64,000 bases of DNA from Clostridiaceae bacterium (GTDB lineage Bacteria > Bacillota > Clostridia > Peptostreptococcales > Natronincolaceae). The stretch lies in the NCBI GenBank assembly GCA_018432235.1, contig JAHDLO010000010.1, positions 186,001-250,000 on the forward strand, in the 5' to 3' direction. The notes beneath the pieces were generated by a model. It had not been told where the DNA came from. It saw only the letters and a list, made by a program, of their open reading frames with translations, and did not search any database. Every line of letters starts with the position of its first letter. Position 1 is the first letter of the stretch. Of the stretch, positions 8,430 through 17,349 are shown in pieces. A program made the translations under genes and the position numbers.

Positions 8430-11400
8430 AATCCTTCTTCATTATATCGATAAATATTTTCGCCAGCTCGGGGTCGAATTGCGAACCAGCACACTTCTGT
8501 ATTTCTTCCAGCGCTTCCTGATGGCTGATGGCTTTCTTATAGGTTCTGGCATTCGTCATTACATCATAGGCATCGACAATTGCCAATATTCTGGAAATCC
8601 TGGGGATATGCTCTCCTTTAAGTCCTTGCGGATACCCTTTTCCATCCCATCTTTCATGATGAAACAATATATACTCAGCTATATGAAAGAGCTCCTGGGA
8701 GGACTCGGCTATACGATAGCCAATTTCCGGATGTCTTTTCATTTCTTCCCATTCATCAGCATTCAGTTGTCCCGGCTTCGAGAGAATGTTATCAGAAATA
8801 GCAATCTTTCCTATATCATGCAGCAGACATAAAAGACTCAGCTCATCCAGCTCATTTTCCTTTAGCCCCACTTTCCTTCCCAGCATTAAGGCAATGTCCT
8901 TCATCCGTTGTGCATGCTCCTCGGTTTCGTGGCTTCTTTCATATAGGGATTTTTGCAGAGAAGCTATAATATTGCTTCTGGTGCTCTTACTTTCCAAAAG
9001 CTTGTGCCTATACATCTTCTCCTCTGCTTCCTTTATAATATCCCTTATGCTTTCCTCCGGCCTGGTCTTTGATGCACCTCCAATGGAGATGCTTATCTGC
9101 ACATGTTCAGTTTTTTGATTTCGACAAGCCTCGTGTATTCGGTTTATTATCTGATTTACCTGAAAGTTATTGGTATTAGGAAGTATGACTGCAAACTCAT
9201 CGCCGCCCCATCTGGCAATAATATCCTCTGCTCTGCAGCAGCCCTTCATAATATTTGCAATCTGTATCAGCAGCTTGTCTCCCTCCAAATGACCGAAGAC
9301 ATCATTTGTCAGCTTTAGTCCATTAACATCTCCTATTATTATGGATAATGGCAGCTGCCTTGAATTATCCATACGCTTAAGCTCCTCTTCAAAGAATGCA
9401 CGATTATACAAGCCCGTAAGCTTGTCATGGAAGCTTAGATACCTTATTTTCTCGTCTGCCTGCTTTCTATCGGTGATATCACGAATTATAGCAATCGCCT
9501 CATTCTCACCACTGGATACCAGTCGCATTTCAAAATACCTATCTCCCTGGGGAACAGAAAGCATGTACTCTATAGAAGAAAGCTTTTGTGTCTCTATGGT
9601 CTTCTTTATGGTGGTAAGGACTAGCTCTGCTACGGGTGACGGCAATATGTCCTTTGCATTAGCCCCAATCATCTCTTGCTTGGTGGCTATCAATCCATCG
9701 GGATCTCCGGAATTCACATCCAGCATAGTACCATCCTTACGGTATCTGATAATGATATCAGGAATAGCCGTAACTATCGATCTGTATATCTCTTCGCTTT
9801 CCTTTAGAGCCCGTTCTGACACCAGACGTTTTTTGATGTCGGTGTAAATACCGTAGTAGCCTATGATACTTTCATCTACGATGATTGCCCCTCCGCGAAT
9901 TGAGACGGGAACCAAACCGCCATCTTTCCTCCTTCTGTAGGTTTCTACCTCTATATCGTCATTGGCCATAGCCCTTTCACTTATTTTATGAGCCTCCTGC
10001 AATAGCTCATCATTTGCAATAAGCATATCAAGGTTTTTGCCTATGCACTCCTCAGGCCTATAGCCGAAGATTCCAGTAAATTTCTCATTGATGCTCTGCA
10101 CATTGCCAAAGGTATCAAGACGCACTATGGCATCAGGTGATAGCTTGAAGAGGGATTCAAAAATCTTTTTTTGCTGCTTTAGCTCCTCTTCAGCCTTTTT
10201 TCTTTCATTTATGTCTATATAAGTGCCAATCATTAATAAAGGCAGCTGATCTTCAGTCCATGTGAGAACCTTGCCTCTATCCAATATCCATCTATAGCTG
10301 CCGTCACAGCATTTTATCCTGTGCTCAGAAATATAGACATCCGATTCCTTGCTGAAATGCTGCTTTAAGAGCAGCTTCACACTAGGTATATCCTCTGGAT
10401 GTACTCTATCCTCAGTATCCTCAAGCTTTATATTTCCGTCATCCTTGCTGTAGCCCATTATTTCCATTGCACGGTCGGAATAATGAACCTCCTTTGTTTG
10501 AACATTCCACTCCCAAATACCGTCACCGCTAGCCTCCAGAGCAAAACGCCATTTCATTTCACTCTCCTTAAGCTGTTGCTCCTTAAGCTGTAAGATATCA
10601 TAGTTATTTCTTAGCTCCAGCTCAGCTGCCAAAAGCTGCTCCATTGAGGCCTCAAGCTCCTCATTGGTAGATTGTAAATCTTTTTGGCTCTCCTTCAGCT
10701 GCTGCTCCACCTGACTTCTGAATAAGGCCATACCAATCATGTTGATAAAAATTTCTATGATATCCTTGTCTATAAGGACAGTGTCCTTTTCAACACCAAA
10801 AACAACGTAGCCCAGTACATAGCCCTTGTGATATATCCCAATAACATAGAAGTCCTGAAGCTTGTATAGGCGCTCAATCAACCTGCTGGATTTATACGGC
10901 ACCTGAAAGGCCGAGGCCTCACTGATGTTTTTTATATTTATTAGCTCCTTCTTCTTTATCAATGAAAGGGCTTCTTCCGGCACATCCCATATTTTACCAA
11001 CAATCTCGAAGTCTAATATTTTCTCTATCAATCCCTGGCCCTGTATACCTGCAACTGCCTCTGTTACCAGTCTGCCGTCTCGATTATTATAAATGTTCAG
11101 CATTGCAAAGGAGGCATTGGATATCTCCCTTATATCCTCTACCATCATTTGATAATTGTCTTCAGAAGCAGTATTCAATTCAAAATACTTCATAGTACGG
11201 CTTGTCAGTTTCTTAATGCGTTCCTCTCTACGGACTTCATTGGTGACATCCAGAAAAATTGTACTAAAATAACCAATTTGGCTGCTGCTGGCATGTATTA
11301 AGAACCACTTATCCATCTGATGAAAATACTGCTTAAATTTAACAGTCTCATTGTTTAAAGCCACCTTCCCATAGGTATCTACCCAATCATAGGTACTTTC

Positions 11401-11619
11401 CCTTATATCTGGGAATATCTCCGTTACGCGTTTTCCAATTATGTCTTCCCGCTTTAATCCCAGCAATTCTTCAAAAGCCCTGTTGACCTCGACAAAACAA
11501 TAATCAACCGGATTGCCGTCATCATCAAGGATTATTTTATGACAGGCATAGCAATTAATCATATCATCTAATATCGATCGATCACCAACTGTAATTTGGA
11601 TTTCTTTATCAATTTCCAT
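8428..11619 (-). CDS. PAS-GAF-PAS-GGDEF-HD-GYP c-di-GMP signalling protein
   Basis: A soluble 1063-residue sensor with an N-terminal PAS (about 15-125), a GAF-like region (about 145-305), a coiled coil, three further PAS domains (about 355-725), a GGDEF domain (about 730-890) and an HD-GYP domain (about 895-1060). The GGDEF motif RWGGDEF near residue 804 is intact, and RAED five residues upstream fits the inhibitory I-site. The HD-GYP domain has LLHDIGKIAI and HHERWDGKGYPQGLKG, both complete. It can therefore in principle both make and hydrolyse c-di-GMP. No membrane segment is seen; the PAS array suggests a redox or ligand signal. It is transcribed alone with its own terminator. A candidate target, a PilZ-fused glycosyltransferase, is at 55800-57677. 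Confidence 0.93.
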   Translation of the reverse strand: MEIDKEIQITVGDRSILDDMINCYACHKIILDDDGNPVDYCFVEVNRAFEELLGLKREDIIGKRVTEIFPDIRESTYDWVDTYGKVALNNETVKFKQYFHQMDKWFLIHASSSQIGYFSTIFLDVTNEVRREERIKKLTSRTMKYFELNTASEDNYQMMVEDIREISNASFAMLNIYNNRDGRLVTEAVAGIQGQGLIEKILDFEIVGKIWDVPEEALSLIKKKELINIKNISEASAFQVPYKSSRLIERLYKLQDFYVIGIYHKGYVLGYVVFGVEKDTVLIDKDIIEIFINMIGMALFRSQVEQQLKESQKDLQSTNEELEASMEQLLAAELELRNNYDILQLKEQQLKESEMKWRFALEASGDGIWEWNVQTKEVHYSDRAMEIMGYSKDDGNIKLEDTEDRVHPEDIPSVKLLLKQHFSKESDVYISEHRIKCCDGSYRWILDRGKVLTWTEDQLPLLMIGTYIDINERKKAEEELKQQKKIFESLFKLSPDAIVRLDTFGNVQSINEKFTGIFGYRPEECIGKNLDMLIANDELLQEAHKISERAMANDDIEVETYRRRKDGGLVPVSIRGGAIIVDESIIGYYGIYTDIKKRLVSERALKESEEIYRSIVTAIPDIIIRYRKDGTMLDVNSGDPDGLIATKQEMIGANAKDILPSPVAELVLTTIKKTIETQKLSSIEYMLSVPQGDRYFEMRLVSSGENEAIAIIRDITDRKQADEKIRYLSFHDKLTGLYNRAFFEEELKRMDNSRQLPLSIIIGDVNGLKLTNDVFGHLEGDKLLIQIANIMKGCCRAEDIIARWGGDEFAVILPNTNNFQVNQIINRIHEACRNQKTEHVQISISIGGASKTRPEESIRDIIKEAEEKMYRHKLLESKSTRSNIIASLQKSLYERSHETEEHAQRMKDIALMLGRKVGLKENELDELSLLCLLHDIGKIAISDNILSKPGQLNADEWEEMKRHPEIGYRIAESSQELFHIAEYILFHHERWDGKGYPQGLKGEHIPRISRILAIVDAYDVMTNARTYKKAISHQEALEEIQKCAGSQFDPELAKIFIDIMKKD

Positions 11620-11695
11620 ACGCCCTCACTCACCTATCCTTAAAAACGAAATATTTAGACATAATTGTTTATATACTAATTTTCGACATAAGACT

Positions 11696-11729
11696 ACCTA
11701 TTTCCTGTTTATTTTAATAAGAAATAGGT
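11696..11729. repeat. Inverted repeat upstream of the PAS/GGDEF gene
   Basis: ACCTATTTC and GAAATAGGT form 9-base arms 16 bases apart, with partial extension (AAGA/TCTT side). It lies about 75 bases upstream of the start. Could be an operator or a hairpin; no U tract follows. Confidence 0.35.
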
Positions 11730-11761
11730 CTTGAGTCGGATATTTTTGTCGACAAAAGAGA

Positions 11762-11782
11762 AGACCTTCGATTTGAAGGTCT
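11762..11782 (-). terminator. Terminator of the HD-domain gene
   Basis: AGACCTTC and GAAGGTCT form an 8-base perfect stem with a 5-base loop, 14 bases after the stop; the minus strand continues TCTCTTTTG, a modest T tract. Confidence 0.6.
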
Positions 11783-11796
11783 AGTCCTGGATATAT

Positions 11797-12462
11797 TTAC
11801 AAAAGCTTAGTCCCATTCATTACCAGCTCAAACCTGGTGCCTAAAAAATCAGCCGCCTTTCTACAAAGCATCATACGGGTAAGAAATATCTCAAAATACT
11901 CCATCAAGGAGCAAATTTTTGTATCGATCGTTAAATCCAAGAGAACTGACTTAACATTATCATTAACGATTACCCTCGATGCTTCTACCGCGTAGTTTAC
12001 CCTATCGTGGATGTCAAAGGTAGCAAAGTCCTGATTCCTTACACGGCTTCTTCTCACATCTGTTTTATCCGCCAATATCAAGGCTGCGCTGACAACATTA
12101 ACGGGGGCACCAGTCCCCTCGTCATGGTTGCCGATGGCAGACACGATTAACGCAATTTCCTCTGGCTTCATTCCAATTCTTGACAGTATATTGAAGGCCA
12201 TTACCGCACCGGTTTGCGCATGGTCCACTCTATTTACAGCATTTCCTATATCATGCATAAAGGCTGCAATCTTTGCCAATTCAGCCTCTCTTTCACTATA
12301 ACCCAGCTCCAATAGTATATGGGAGGCTGTTTCTGCTATTTTCCCCACATGTACAAAGGCATGCTCAGTAAATCCCAAAACCCCCAGCAGGTTGTCCCCC
12401 ATTTGGATGTAGGTTCGTATCTCTTCATTGTTTTTTATATCCTTAAAGGTTATATCCGTCAT
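11797..12462 (-). CDS. HD-domain phosphohydrolase
   Basis: The 221-residue protein has an HD fold with metal-binding residues in FVHVGKIAETA (His), AAFMHDIGNAVNR (HD), and later His and Asp in IGNHDEGTGAP and ILADKTDVRRSR. This pattern marks a metal-dependent phosphohydrolase of unknown substrate, of a type common in Clostridia. There is no membrane segment or fused sensor. It is monocistronic with its own terminator, next to but separate from the c-di-GMP protein. It is not an HD-GYP protein, since the GYP signature is missing. Confidence 0.83.
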   Translation of the reverse strand: MTDITFKDIKNNEEIRTYIQMGDNLLGVLGFTEHAFVHVGKIAETASHILLELGYSEREAELAKIAAFMHDIGNAVNRVDHAQTGAVMAFNILSRIGMKPEEIALIVSAIGNHDEGTGAPVNVVSAALILADKTDVRRSRVRNQDFATFDIHDRVNYAVEASRVIVNDNVKSVLLDLTIDTKICSLMEYFEIFLTRMMLCRKAADFLGTRFELVMNGTKLL

Positions 12463-12805
12463 TTAGTTCACTCCTCCTATGCTTATTTCATTATAATGCT
12501 TTGAAAATTCATACCCCAAATTATGCTTTTTCTAACCTATGGGCCTTAATAAAGCAGGCTAATAATAGCAAAGCCAGAAAAACCCCCTCAAAAGTAAAGA
12601 AAAGAGGGATTAATACTCTTCCCTCCGGCTAATTAATCGATGTAATTGCATAATACCATGAAAATGCATATACCCTAGTTTATTCAAAGTTAAAAGTTTA
12701 TGGCGCATTGCTTAGGGCTAATAACATTTAAAAATTCAACTAATTAGCCCGTGAAGTACTAAGCAGGAAACCTTTGACCTTGTATAAACCTGCCACCCTT
12801 CTCTA
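12463..12805. other. Intergenic region without a gene
   Basis: No coding frame with support is seen. The right part (from 12733) carries copy A of a 79-base diverged repeat; a weak 6-base stem GAGGGA/TCCCTC lies near 12607-12628. Confidence 0.5.
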
Positions 12806-12811
12806 TTATTC
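12733..12811. repeat. 79-base diverged repeat, copy A
   Basis: Aligns without gaps to 16327-16405 with 53 of 79 positions equal by hand count. Best conserved blocks are ATTAGCCCGT, TAAGCA and TGTATAAAC. Copy A overlaps the stop codon of the YdbC gene. Confidence 0.5.
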
Positions 12812-13024
12812 AATTTTATTAAGCAATTCCTTTAATGCCAATATTTCCTCTCTGCTAAGCGTGATGCCCTTACCCATCTTTTGATGCTCAGGGTCCCATT
12901 CTCTGATATCGAATTTAGCCTCTCTGTCATTCCAGCTCACTAGATTTAATTCTTTTTTCCAGCCCTTTGAGGACTCTGATAAAACACCTAAGCTCTCTTT
13001 AATTTCGTATTTAATCTCTGCCAT
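12806..13024 (-). CDS. YdbC/PC4-like small nucleic-acid-binding protein
   Basis: The 72-residue protein matches the YdbC family, which has the fold of the transcription cofactor PC4 and binds single-stranded DNA. Typical features are the opening AEIKYEIKESLGVLSE, the core KELNLVSWN, and the end KMGKGITLSREEILALKELL. Length is normal. The gene is preceded by GGAGGCG. It stands alone; no functional link with neighbours is evident. The family assignment is from recognition of the whole sequence rather than a catalytic motif. Confidence 0.82.
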   Translation of the reverse strand: MAEIKYEIKESLGVLSESSKGWKKELNLVSWNDREAKFDIREWDPEHQKMGKGITLSREEILALKELLNKIE

Positions 13025-13115
13025 ACAAACGCCTCCGCTCTTATTAGTTGGGTTCTCTGATTATTTAATATAGCTTCTATATTAATAACGTTTTTCCTCC
13101 ATATATTGTAAATAA

Positions 13116-13784
13116 TTATTTGTTGTTCTCAGCTAAAGTCCTTCTGATTGCATTTAGCGCTTCGACCTCCGCTGTCCCTAATTCATTTACGCCACCCTTG
13201 AGATGACCTGTATACATTAAGATTTTAGCGTATTGCTCCAATGACTCCATTCTGAAATAAGCCTCCTGCGGATTGCTTCCCCAGGTCAAAGCACCGTGGT
13301 TTGCCAGCAGCACGGCATTGTAATCTGAACAATAGGGAGCTATGGCCTCCGGCACCTCTTGTGTACCGGGGGTAGCGTAGGGGGCCAGGGGTACTATGCC
13401 GAAGGATATAATTGCTTCAGCCAGTATTGGCTTATCTAGGGGGATGCCTGCAATGGAAAAGGCGGTTGCCACTGGAGGATGTGCATGCATGACAGCCCTG
13501 ACCAAGGGATTTTCCCTATATACCCTTAAATGCATTTTGATTTCAGATGAGGGCTTCAGGCCTCCCTCCAATACATTCCCCTCCAGGTCCAGCTTAACCA
13601 TCATTTCAGGGGTCATGTAGCCTTTGCTGACACCGGTTGGTGTAGCCCAGATAAAATCACCATGCCTTATACTGATATTACCGTCATTGGCAACAACTAG
13701 GCCGCCTTCATACATCCGCGTGCCTATTTCACAGATTATTGCCTTAACCTCAGCCTCACTACTATATTTTACCAAATTTATCAT
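13116..13784 (-). CDS. Class II aldolase, fuculose-phosphate aldolase type (probable DHAP-shunt aldolase)
   Basis: The 222-residue class II aldolase/adducin protein has the zinc ligands HAHPP and a later His in LLANHGALTWG, and the probable catalytic Glu in KPSSEIKMH. The ATG at 13784 follows GAGGAGGTACACC; an upstream in-frame ATG at 13853 lacks a ribosome site. It is divergent from mtnK-mtnA, 186 bases away. In bacteria with the DHAP shunt, such an aldolase splits 5-methylthioribulose- or 5-deoxyribulose-1-phosphate into DHAP and an aldehyde. The sequence resembles the FucA branch more than the dehydratase MtnB. The substrate is inferred from context. Confidence 0.86.
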   Translation of the reverse strand: MINLVKYSSEAEVKAIICEIGTRMYEGGLVVANDGNISIRHGDFIWATPTGVSKGYMTPEMMVKLDLEGNVLEGGLKPSSEIKMHLRVYRENPLVRAVMHAHPPVATAFSIAGIPLDKPILAEAIISFGIVPLAPYATPGTQEVPEAIAPYCSDYNAVLLANHGALTWGSNPQEAYFRMESLEQYAKILMYTGHLKGGVNELGTAEVEALNAIRRTLAENNK

Positions 13785-13969
13785 GGTGTACCTCCTCAAA
13801 TATTGCACGCTTCTTGTTTTATTATTGCATAATATAGGAAAACTATGTTCCATGGATATGCTATATGTTGCCCTATAACTGTGGTATAATATGGATAGTA
13901 TTTGTCCATATGTTTCATTTTATAGTTAATTCATACATAATGCAAATTATATAAATGGAGGGGTTTTAG
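13785..13969. promoter_or_regulatory. Divergent control region between the aldolase and mtnK
   Basis: An extended -10 TGGTATAAT ends at 13890 on the plus strand for mtnK. Immediately downstream, ATATGGA (13889-13895) and TCCATAT (13905-13911) form an inverted repeat, and the 8-base palindrome TCCATGGA lies near 13850. These may be sites for one regulator acting on both directions; no regulator gene is adjacent. Confidence 0.45.
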
Positions 13970-15223
13970 GTGATCGATTTTAAATCCGGCTATTTTACCA
14001 TGAAGGAGGAAGATGCTATCCTCTATGCTGAAACTATGCTGAATTTTTTTGATGCTGGGGCGGAATTAAGCTGTAAAGAGATCGGTGACGGCAATCTAAA
14101 CTATGTTTTTAGAGTAGTGGATAATAACACAGGCAAGTCTATTATCATCAAGCAGGCGGGTCCTGTTGCCCGAATTTCAGATGAATTTAAGCTTTCTACC
14201 GATAGAAACCGAATTGAATACGAAATTTTGAAGCTTCAAAATGATCTGGCTCCAGGCCTGGTGCCAAAGGTATATAAATACGACCCTATCATGAGCTGCT
14301 GTGTGATGGAGGATCTTTCAGACCATGTGATTATGAGGAAAGCCCTGATGGCATACAACCAATTCCCTCGTTTTGCAGAGGATATTACCACCTTTATGGT
14401 CAATACATTACTTCTGACCTCCGATGTCGTTATGGGACATAAAGAAAAAAAAGAGCTGGTTAAGAGCTTTATAAACCCAGAGCTTTGTGAAATCACAGAA
14501 GACCTGGTCTATACGGAGCCCTTTATTGATCATCCGAGAAATGATGTTTTTCCTCCCACAAAAGCCTTTGCAGAGACAGCGCTTTGGTCCGACAAAAATC
14601 TGCTATTGGAAACCGCTAAGCTAAAATTTGAATTTATGCAAAATGCACAATCCTTATTGCATGGGGATCTCCACACCGGCTCCATATTTATAAGGGAGGA
14701 TGCCACTAAGGTCATCGATCCGGAGTTCGCCTTCTATGGTCCGGCAGGCTACGATGTCGGAAATGTTATAGCAAATCTGATATTTGCCTATATGCATGCC
14801 GATGCTACGATTTCTGAAGCAGGTAAAAAAGAGGAATATAAGGCATGGCTTACAGCCACCATAGTAGAAATAATAGATTTATTTAAGCGCAAATTTTTAG
14901 AAGCCTGGCAGGAAAAGGCAACAGAGGCGGTTAGCAGATATACGGGCTTTGACAGCTTTTATCTTGAGGGCATTATCAGAGATACCTCCGCAGTCACAGG
15001 ACTAGAGCTTTGCCGAAGGGTTTTAGGCATTGCCCATGTTAAGGACATCACCGCCATACCAGATGAAAACAAAAGAGCAAGGGCCGAAAAAATCTGTCTT
15101 GCGGCAGGCAAGCGTTTTATCCTGGAACGTGCCGATATTCAAGCAGGTGCTGATTTTGTAAGAGTGCTGCAGGAGGTCGAGGCCATGCTTTGGCCTAGTG
15201 TCTTTGATCACTTTAATAATTAG
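13970..15223 (+). CDS. mtnK: 5-methylthioribose kinase-family kinase
   Basis: The 417-residue protein matches MtnK along its length: [13 protein letters not shown] near residue 40, the ATP-binding Lys in [24 protein letters not shown], the catalytic loop [12 protein letters not shown] and the metal-binding [18 protein letters not shown]. It phosphorylates C1 of 5-methylthioribose, and related enzymes act on 5-deoxyribose. The start is GTG after GGAGGGG. mtnA follows 11 bases downstream, so the product can be isomerised at once. With the divergent aldolase this makes a short salvage path ending in DHAP rather than methionine; no other mtn genes are visible. Confidence 0.92.
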   Translation: MIDFKSGYFTMKEEDAILYAETMLNFFDAGAELSCKEIGDGNLNYVFRVVDNNTGKSIIIKQAGPVARISDEFKLSTDRNRIEYEILKLQNDLAPGLVPKVYKYDPIMSCCVMEDLSDHVIMRKALMAYNQFPRFAEDITTFMVNTLLLTSDVVMGHKEKKELVKSFINPELCEITEDLVYTEPFIDHPRNDVFPPTKAFAETALWSDKNLLLETAKLKFEFMQNAQSLLHGDLHTGSIFIREDATKVIDPEFAFYGPAGYDVGNVIANLIFAYMHADATISEAGKKEEYKAWLTATIVEIIDLFKRKFLEAWQEKATEAVSRYTGFDSFYLEGIIRDTSAVTGLELCRRVLGIAHVKDITAIPDENKRARAEKICLAAGKRFILERADIQAGADFVRVLQEVEAMLWPSVFDHFNN

Positions 15224-15234
15224 GAGGAAAAGCA

Positions 15235-16308
15235 ATGAAAAATACATTTGAAATGGGAGCAACCATGATTCAAGCGGTGGCCCTCAATGATGAAGAAGAC
15301 ACACTAATACTATTGGACCAAACCAAGCTGCCCAATGAAAAGTCCTTCCTTGAAATTAAAACCATGAAGGACTTATGGGAGGCAATATTTGAGCTTAAGG
15401 TCCGTGGTGCACCGGCGATAGGTATTGCCGCTGCCTATGGTCTGTATTTAGGCACCAGGGAATCTAAGGCCGACACATATGATGCGCTGTATACCGACTT
15501 CAAAAAAATCAAGGCATACATAGGCACCTCCAGACCCACTGCCGTTAATCTCTTTTGGGCACTGGACAGAATGGAAGCACGGTTTCTGAAGGAAAAGGGC
15601 AAAGCACCCCAGGAGGTGAAGGATGCCCTCAAGGAGGAGGCCCACCATATACGCAGAGAGGACGAGGCAGTTTGTGAGGCCATAGGGGAATACGGCCTTT
15701 CCTTGCTTCAGCCCGGCTGGGGGATACTGACCCATTGCAATGCAGGCACTATTGCAACCGCCAAATACGGCACTGCTTTGGCCCCCATCTATCTTGGAGA
15801 AAGCAAACGCTATGGCTTTAAGGTCTATGCCGATGAAACTCGACCATTGTTGCAGGGAGCAAGGCTTACGGCATGGGAGCTCAAGGAAGCCAATGTCGAC
15901 GTCACCCTAATATGTGATAACATGGCATCTATAGTAATGAAGGAAGGTAAGGTACAGGCGGTGCTGGTGGGCTGCGACAGAGTTGCCGCCAATGGTGATG
16001 TCGCCAACAAGATAGGCACCTCCGGTGTAGCTATTTTAGCCAAGCATTACGGCATTCCCTTCTATGTCTGTGCCCCAAGGTCCACAATAGATTTAAAAAC
16101 GCCAACCGGAGCCGATATTCACATAGAACAGCGTTCCGCAGAAGAAATTTCCACCAAGTGGTATGAAAAGCCAATGGCTCCCGAAGGAGTAAAGGTTTAT
16201 AATCCTGCCTTTGATGTAACCGACAATAGTCTTGTGACGGCTTTGATCACTGAGAAGGGCATTGTCTATCCGCCGTACCAGGAAAATCTTACAAAGATAT
16301 TTGAGTGA
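15235..16308 (+). CDS. mtnA: S-methyl-5-thioribose-1-phosphate isomerase
   Basis: The 357-residue aldose-ketose isomerase of the eIF2B-alpha/MtnA family converts the 1-phosphate aldose to the ribulose form. Signatures include RGAPAIGIAAAYG, RPTAVNLFWALDRM, the catalytic Cys in THCNAGTIATAKYGTALAP, YADETRPLLQGARLTAWEL, and the catalytic Asp in VGCDRVAANGDVANKIGT. The start ATG follows AGGAGG. It is coupled to mtnK by an 11-base gap. Length and motifs are complete. Its downstream gap holds repeat copy B and the terminator of the convergent IclR operon. Confidence 0.95.
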   Translation: MKNTFEMGATMIQAVALNDEEDTLILLDQTKLPNEKSFLEIKTMKDLWEAIFELKVRGAPAIGIAAAYGLYLGTRESKADTYDALYTDFKKIKAYIGTSRPTAVNLFWALDRMEARFLKEKGKAPQEVKDALKEEAHHIRREDEAVCEAIGEYGLSLLQPGWGILTHCNAGTIATAKYGTALAPIYLGESKRYGFKVYADETRPLLQGARLTAWELKEANVDVTLICDNMASIVMKEGKVQAVLVGCDRVAANGDVANKIGTSGVAILAKHYGIPFYVCAPRSTIDLKTPTGADIHIEQRSAEEISTKWYEKPMAPEGVKVYNPAFDVTDNSLVTALITEKGIVYPPYQENLTKIFE

Positions 16309-16326
16309 AGCGATTTAATATTTTGA

Positions 16327-16405
16327 AATTCAATGGATTAGCCCGTAGGAGAGTAAGCAAGCAGCCTTGTACTATGTATAAACATACTGCGTATCACTAT
16401 TGTGC
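16327..16405. repeat. 79-base diverged repeat, copy B
   Basis: Partner of 12733-12811, same orientation, no gaps. It lies just after mtnA in the convergent gap. Conserved blocks ATTAGCCCGT, TAAGCA and TGTATAAAC. Function unknown. Confidence 0.5.
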
Positions 16406-16424
16406 CGTTTCCTCAAGTAAAAAT

Positions 16425-16464
16425 AATGGACCCTTATGTATTTGCATTACACTAAGGGTCCATT
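16425..16464 (-). terminator. Terminator of the TRAP-oxidoreductase-buk-ptb operon
   Basis: A 12-base perfect stem (AATGGACCCTTA with TAAGGGTCCATT) is followed on the minus strand by ATTTTTAC. It is 11 bases after the IclR stop. It may also stop plus-strand transcription from mtnA, although the T tract is weaker there. Confidence 0.82.
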
Positions 16465-16474
16465 GCTATTGACA

Positions 16475-17251
16475 CTATTTAAGGCTTTTTGATATCCTTT
16501 TTGCGATGTCTTTTATTGTTTCAGTGATCTCTTTACTATTAATTTTCATTCTGGTGGTAGGTCCCGAGAGACTTATGGCGGCGATTGCCTTACCGGAATT
16601 ATTATATATTGGTGCGGCATAGCAGGTCAGCCCTATTTCACTTTCCTCAGCATCTACAGCATAGCCCTGCTGCCTGACCTCCTCAAGCTCTGATAAAAGC
16701 GCCTCTTCGCTGGTAATTGTATGCTCTGTCAGCTTTTCAATACCCTGCTTTCTTAAATATTGCAGCACCTTTTCTACAGGCTCGCTTGCCAATAGGGCCT
16801 TACCGGTGGCTGTACAATAGGAGGGCTTTTTAGCCCCAACGAAGGACTCCATATGCATAAGGGCATTACCCTTTACCTTATCAACAAAACGTACATTAAA
16901 GTCATCCTCTAATATAACAAGATGGGCAGTTTCATTGAAGGCCTTTGATAAATCCTCTAAAAATGGTCGTGAATATCTTACTATCTCCTGCCTGTTTAAA
17001 ACAATAGTTCCCACATGAGCAAACTTCATGCCTAAACGATATCTTGAGCTTTCTTCGTTTTTCCTTATATAGCCCCAGTTTTCCAGTGTTGCCAGTAGTC
17101 TAAAGGCCGTGCTTTTTCCAATTCCCAGCTCCTTGGCTATCTGAGTCACTCCGATTTCCTCCGTCTCGCAGAGTATCTCTATAAGCTGCAAAGCATTATC
17201 TACAGATTGCAATATATATTGTCCATTATCCTTTTTCTCTATTTCCGACAA
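16475..17251 (-). CDS. IclR-family transcriptional regulator (second paralogue)
   Basis: The 258-residue protein has an N-terminal winged helix (about 12-72; ELGIGKSTAFRLLATLENWGYIRK) and an IclR effector domain (TAHLVILEDDFNVRFVDKV, CTATGKALLAS, GLTCYAAPIYN, AAISLSGPTTRM). It is the last gene of the long operon that starts with the TRAP transporter, about 98 bases after the DASS-like permease, and so probably regulates that operon. The operator near 26611-26636 is the best candidate site. The effector would be a substrate or intermediate of the pathway, which is inference. Confidence 0.9.
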   Translation of the reverse strand: MSEIEKKDNGQYILQSVDNALQLIEILCETEEIGVTQIAKELGIGKSTAFRLLATLENWGYIRKNEESSRYRLGMKFAHVGTIVLNRQEIVRYSRPFLEDLSKAFNETAHLVILEDDFNVRFVDKVKGNALMHMESFVGAKKPSYCTATGKALLASEPVEKVLQYLRKQGIEKLTEHTITSEEALLSELEEVRQQGYAVDAEESEIGLTCYAAPIYNNSGKAIAAISLSGPTTRMKINSKEITETIKDIAKRISKSLK

Positions 17252-17349
17252 AATTCTTCCTCCTTAATCCTATTCCGATATGTCATTAAACATAATTATA
17301 TCAATTATAGTAATTTATAACAATCCATAGATGTAAATTATTGTAATAT

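Noticed and set aside
13116..13784. Class II aldolase as MtnB (methylthioribulose-1-phosphate dehydratase)
   Set aside because: Sequence blocks (HAHPP, KPSSEIKMH, TPTGVSKG) look more like the FucA branch, and no other methionine salvage genes are present.
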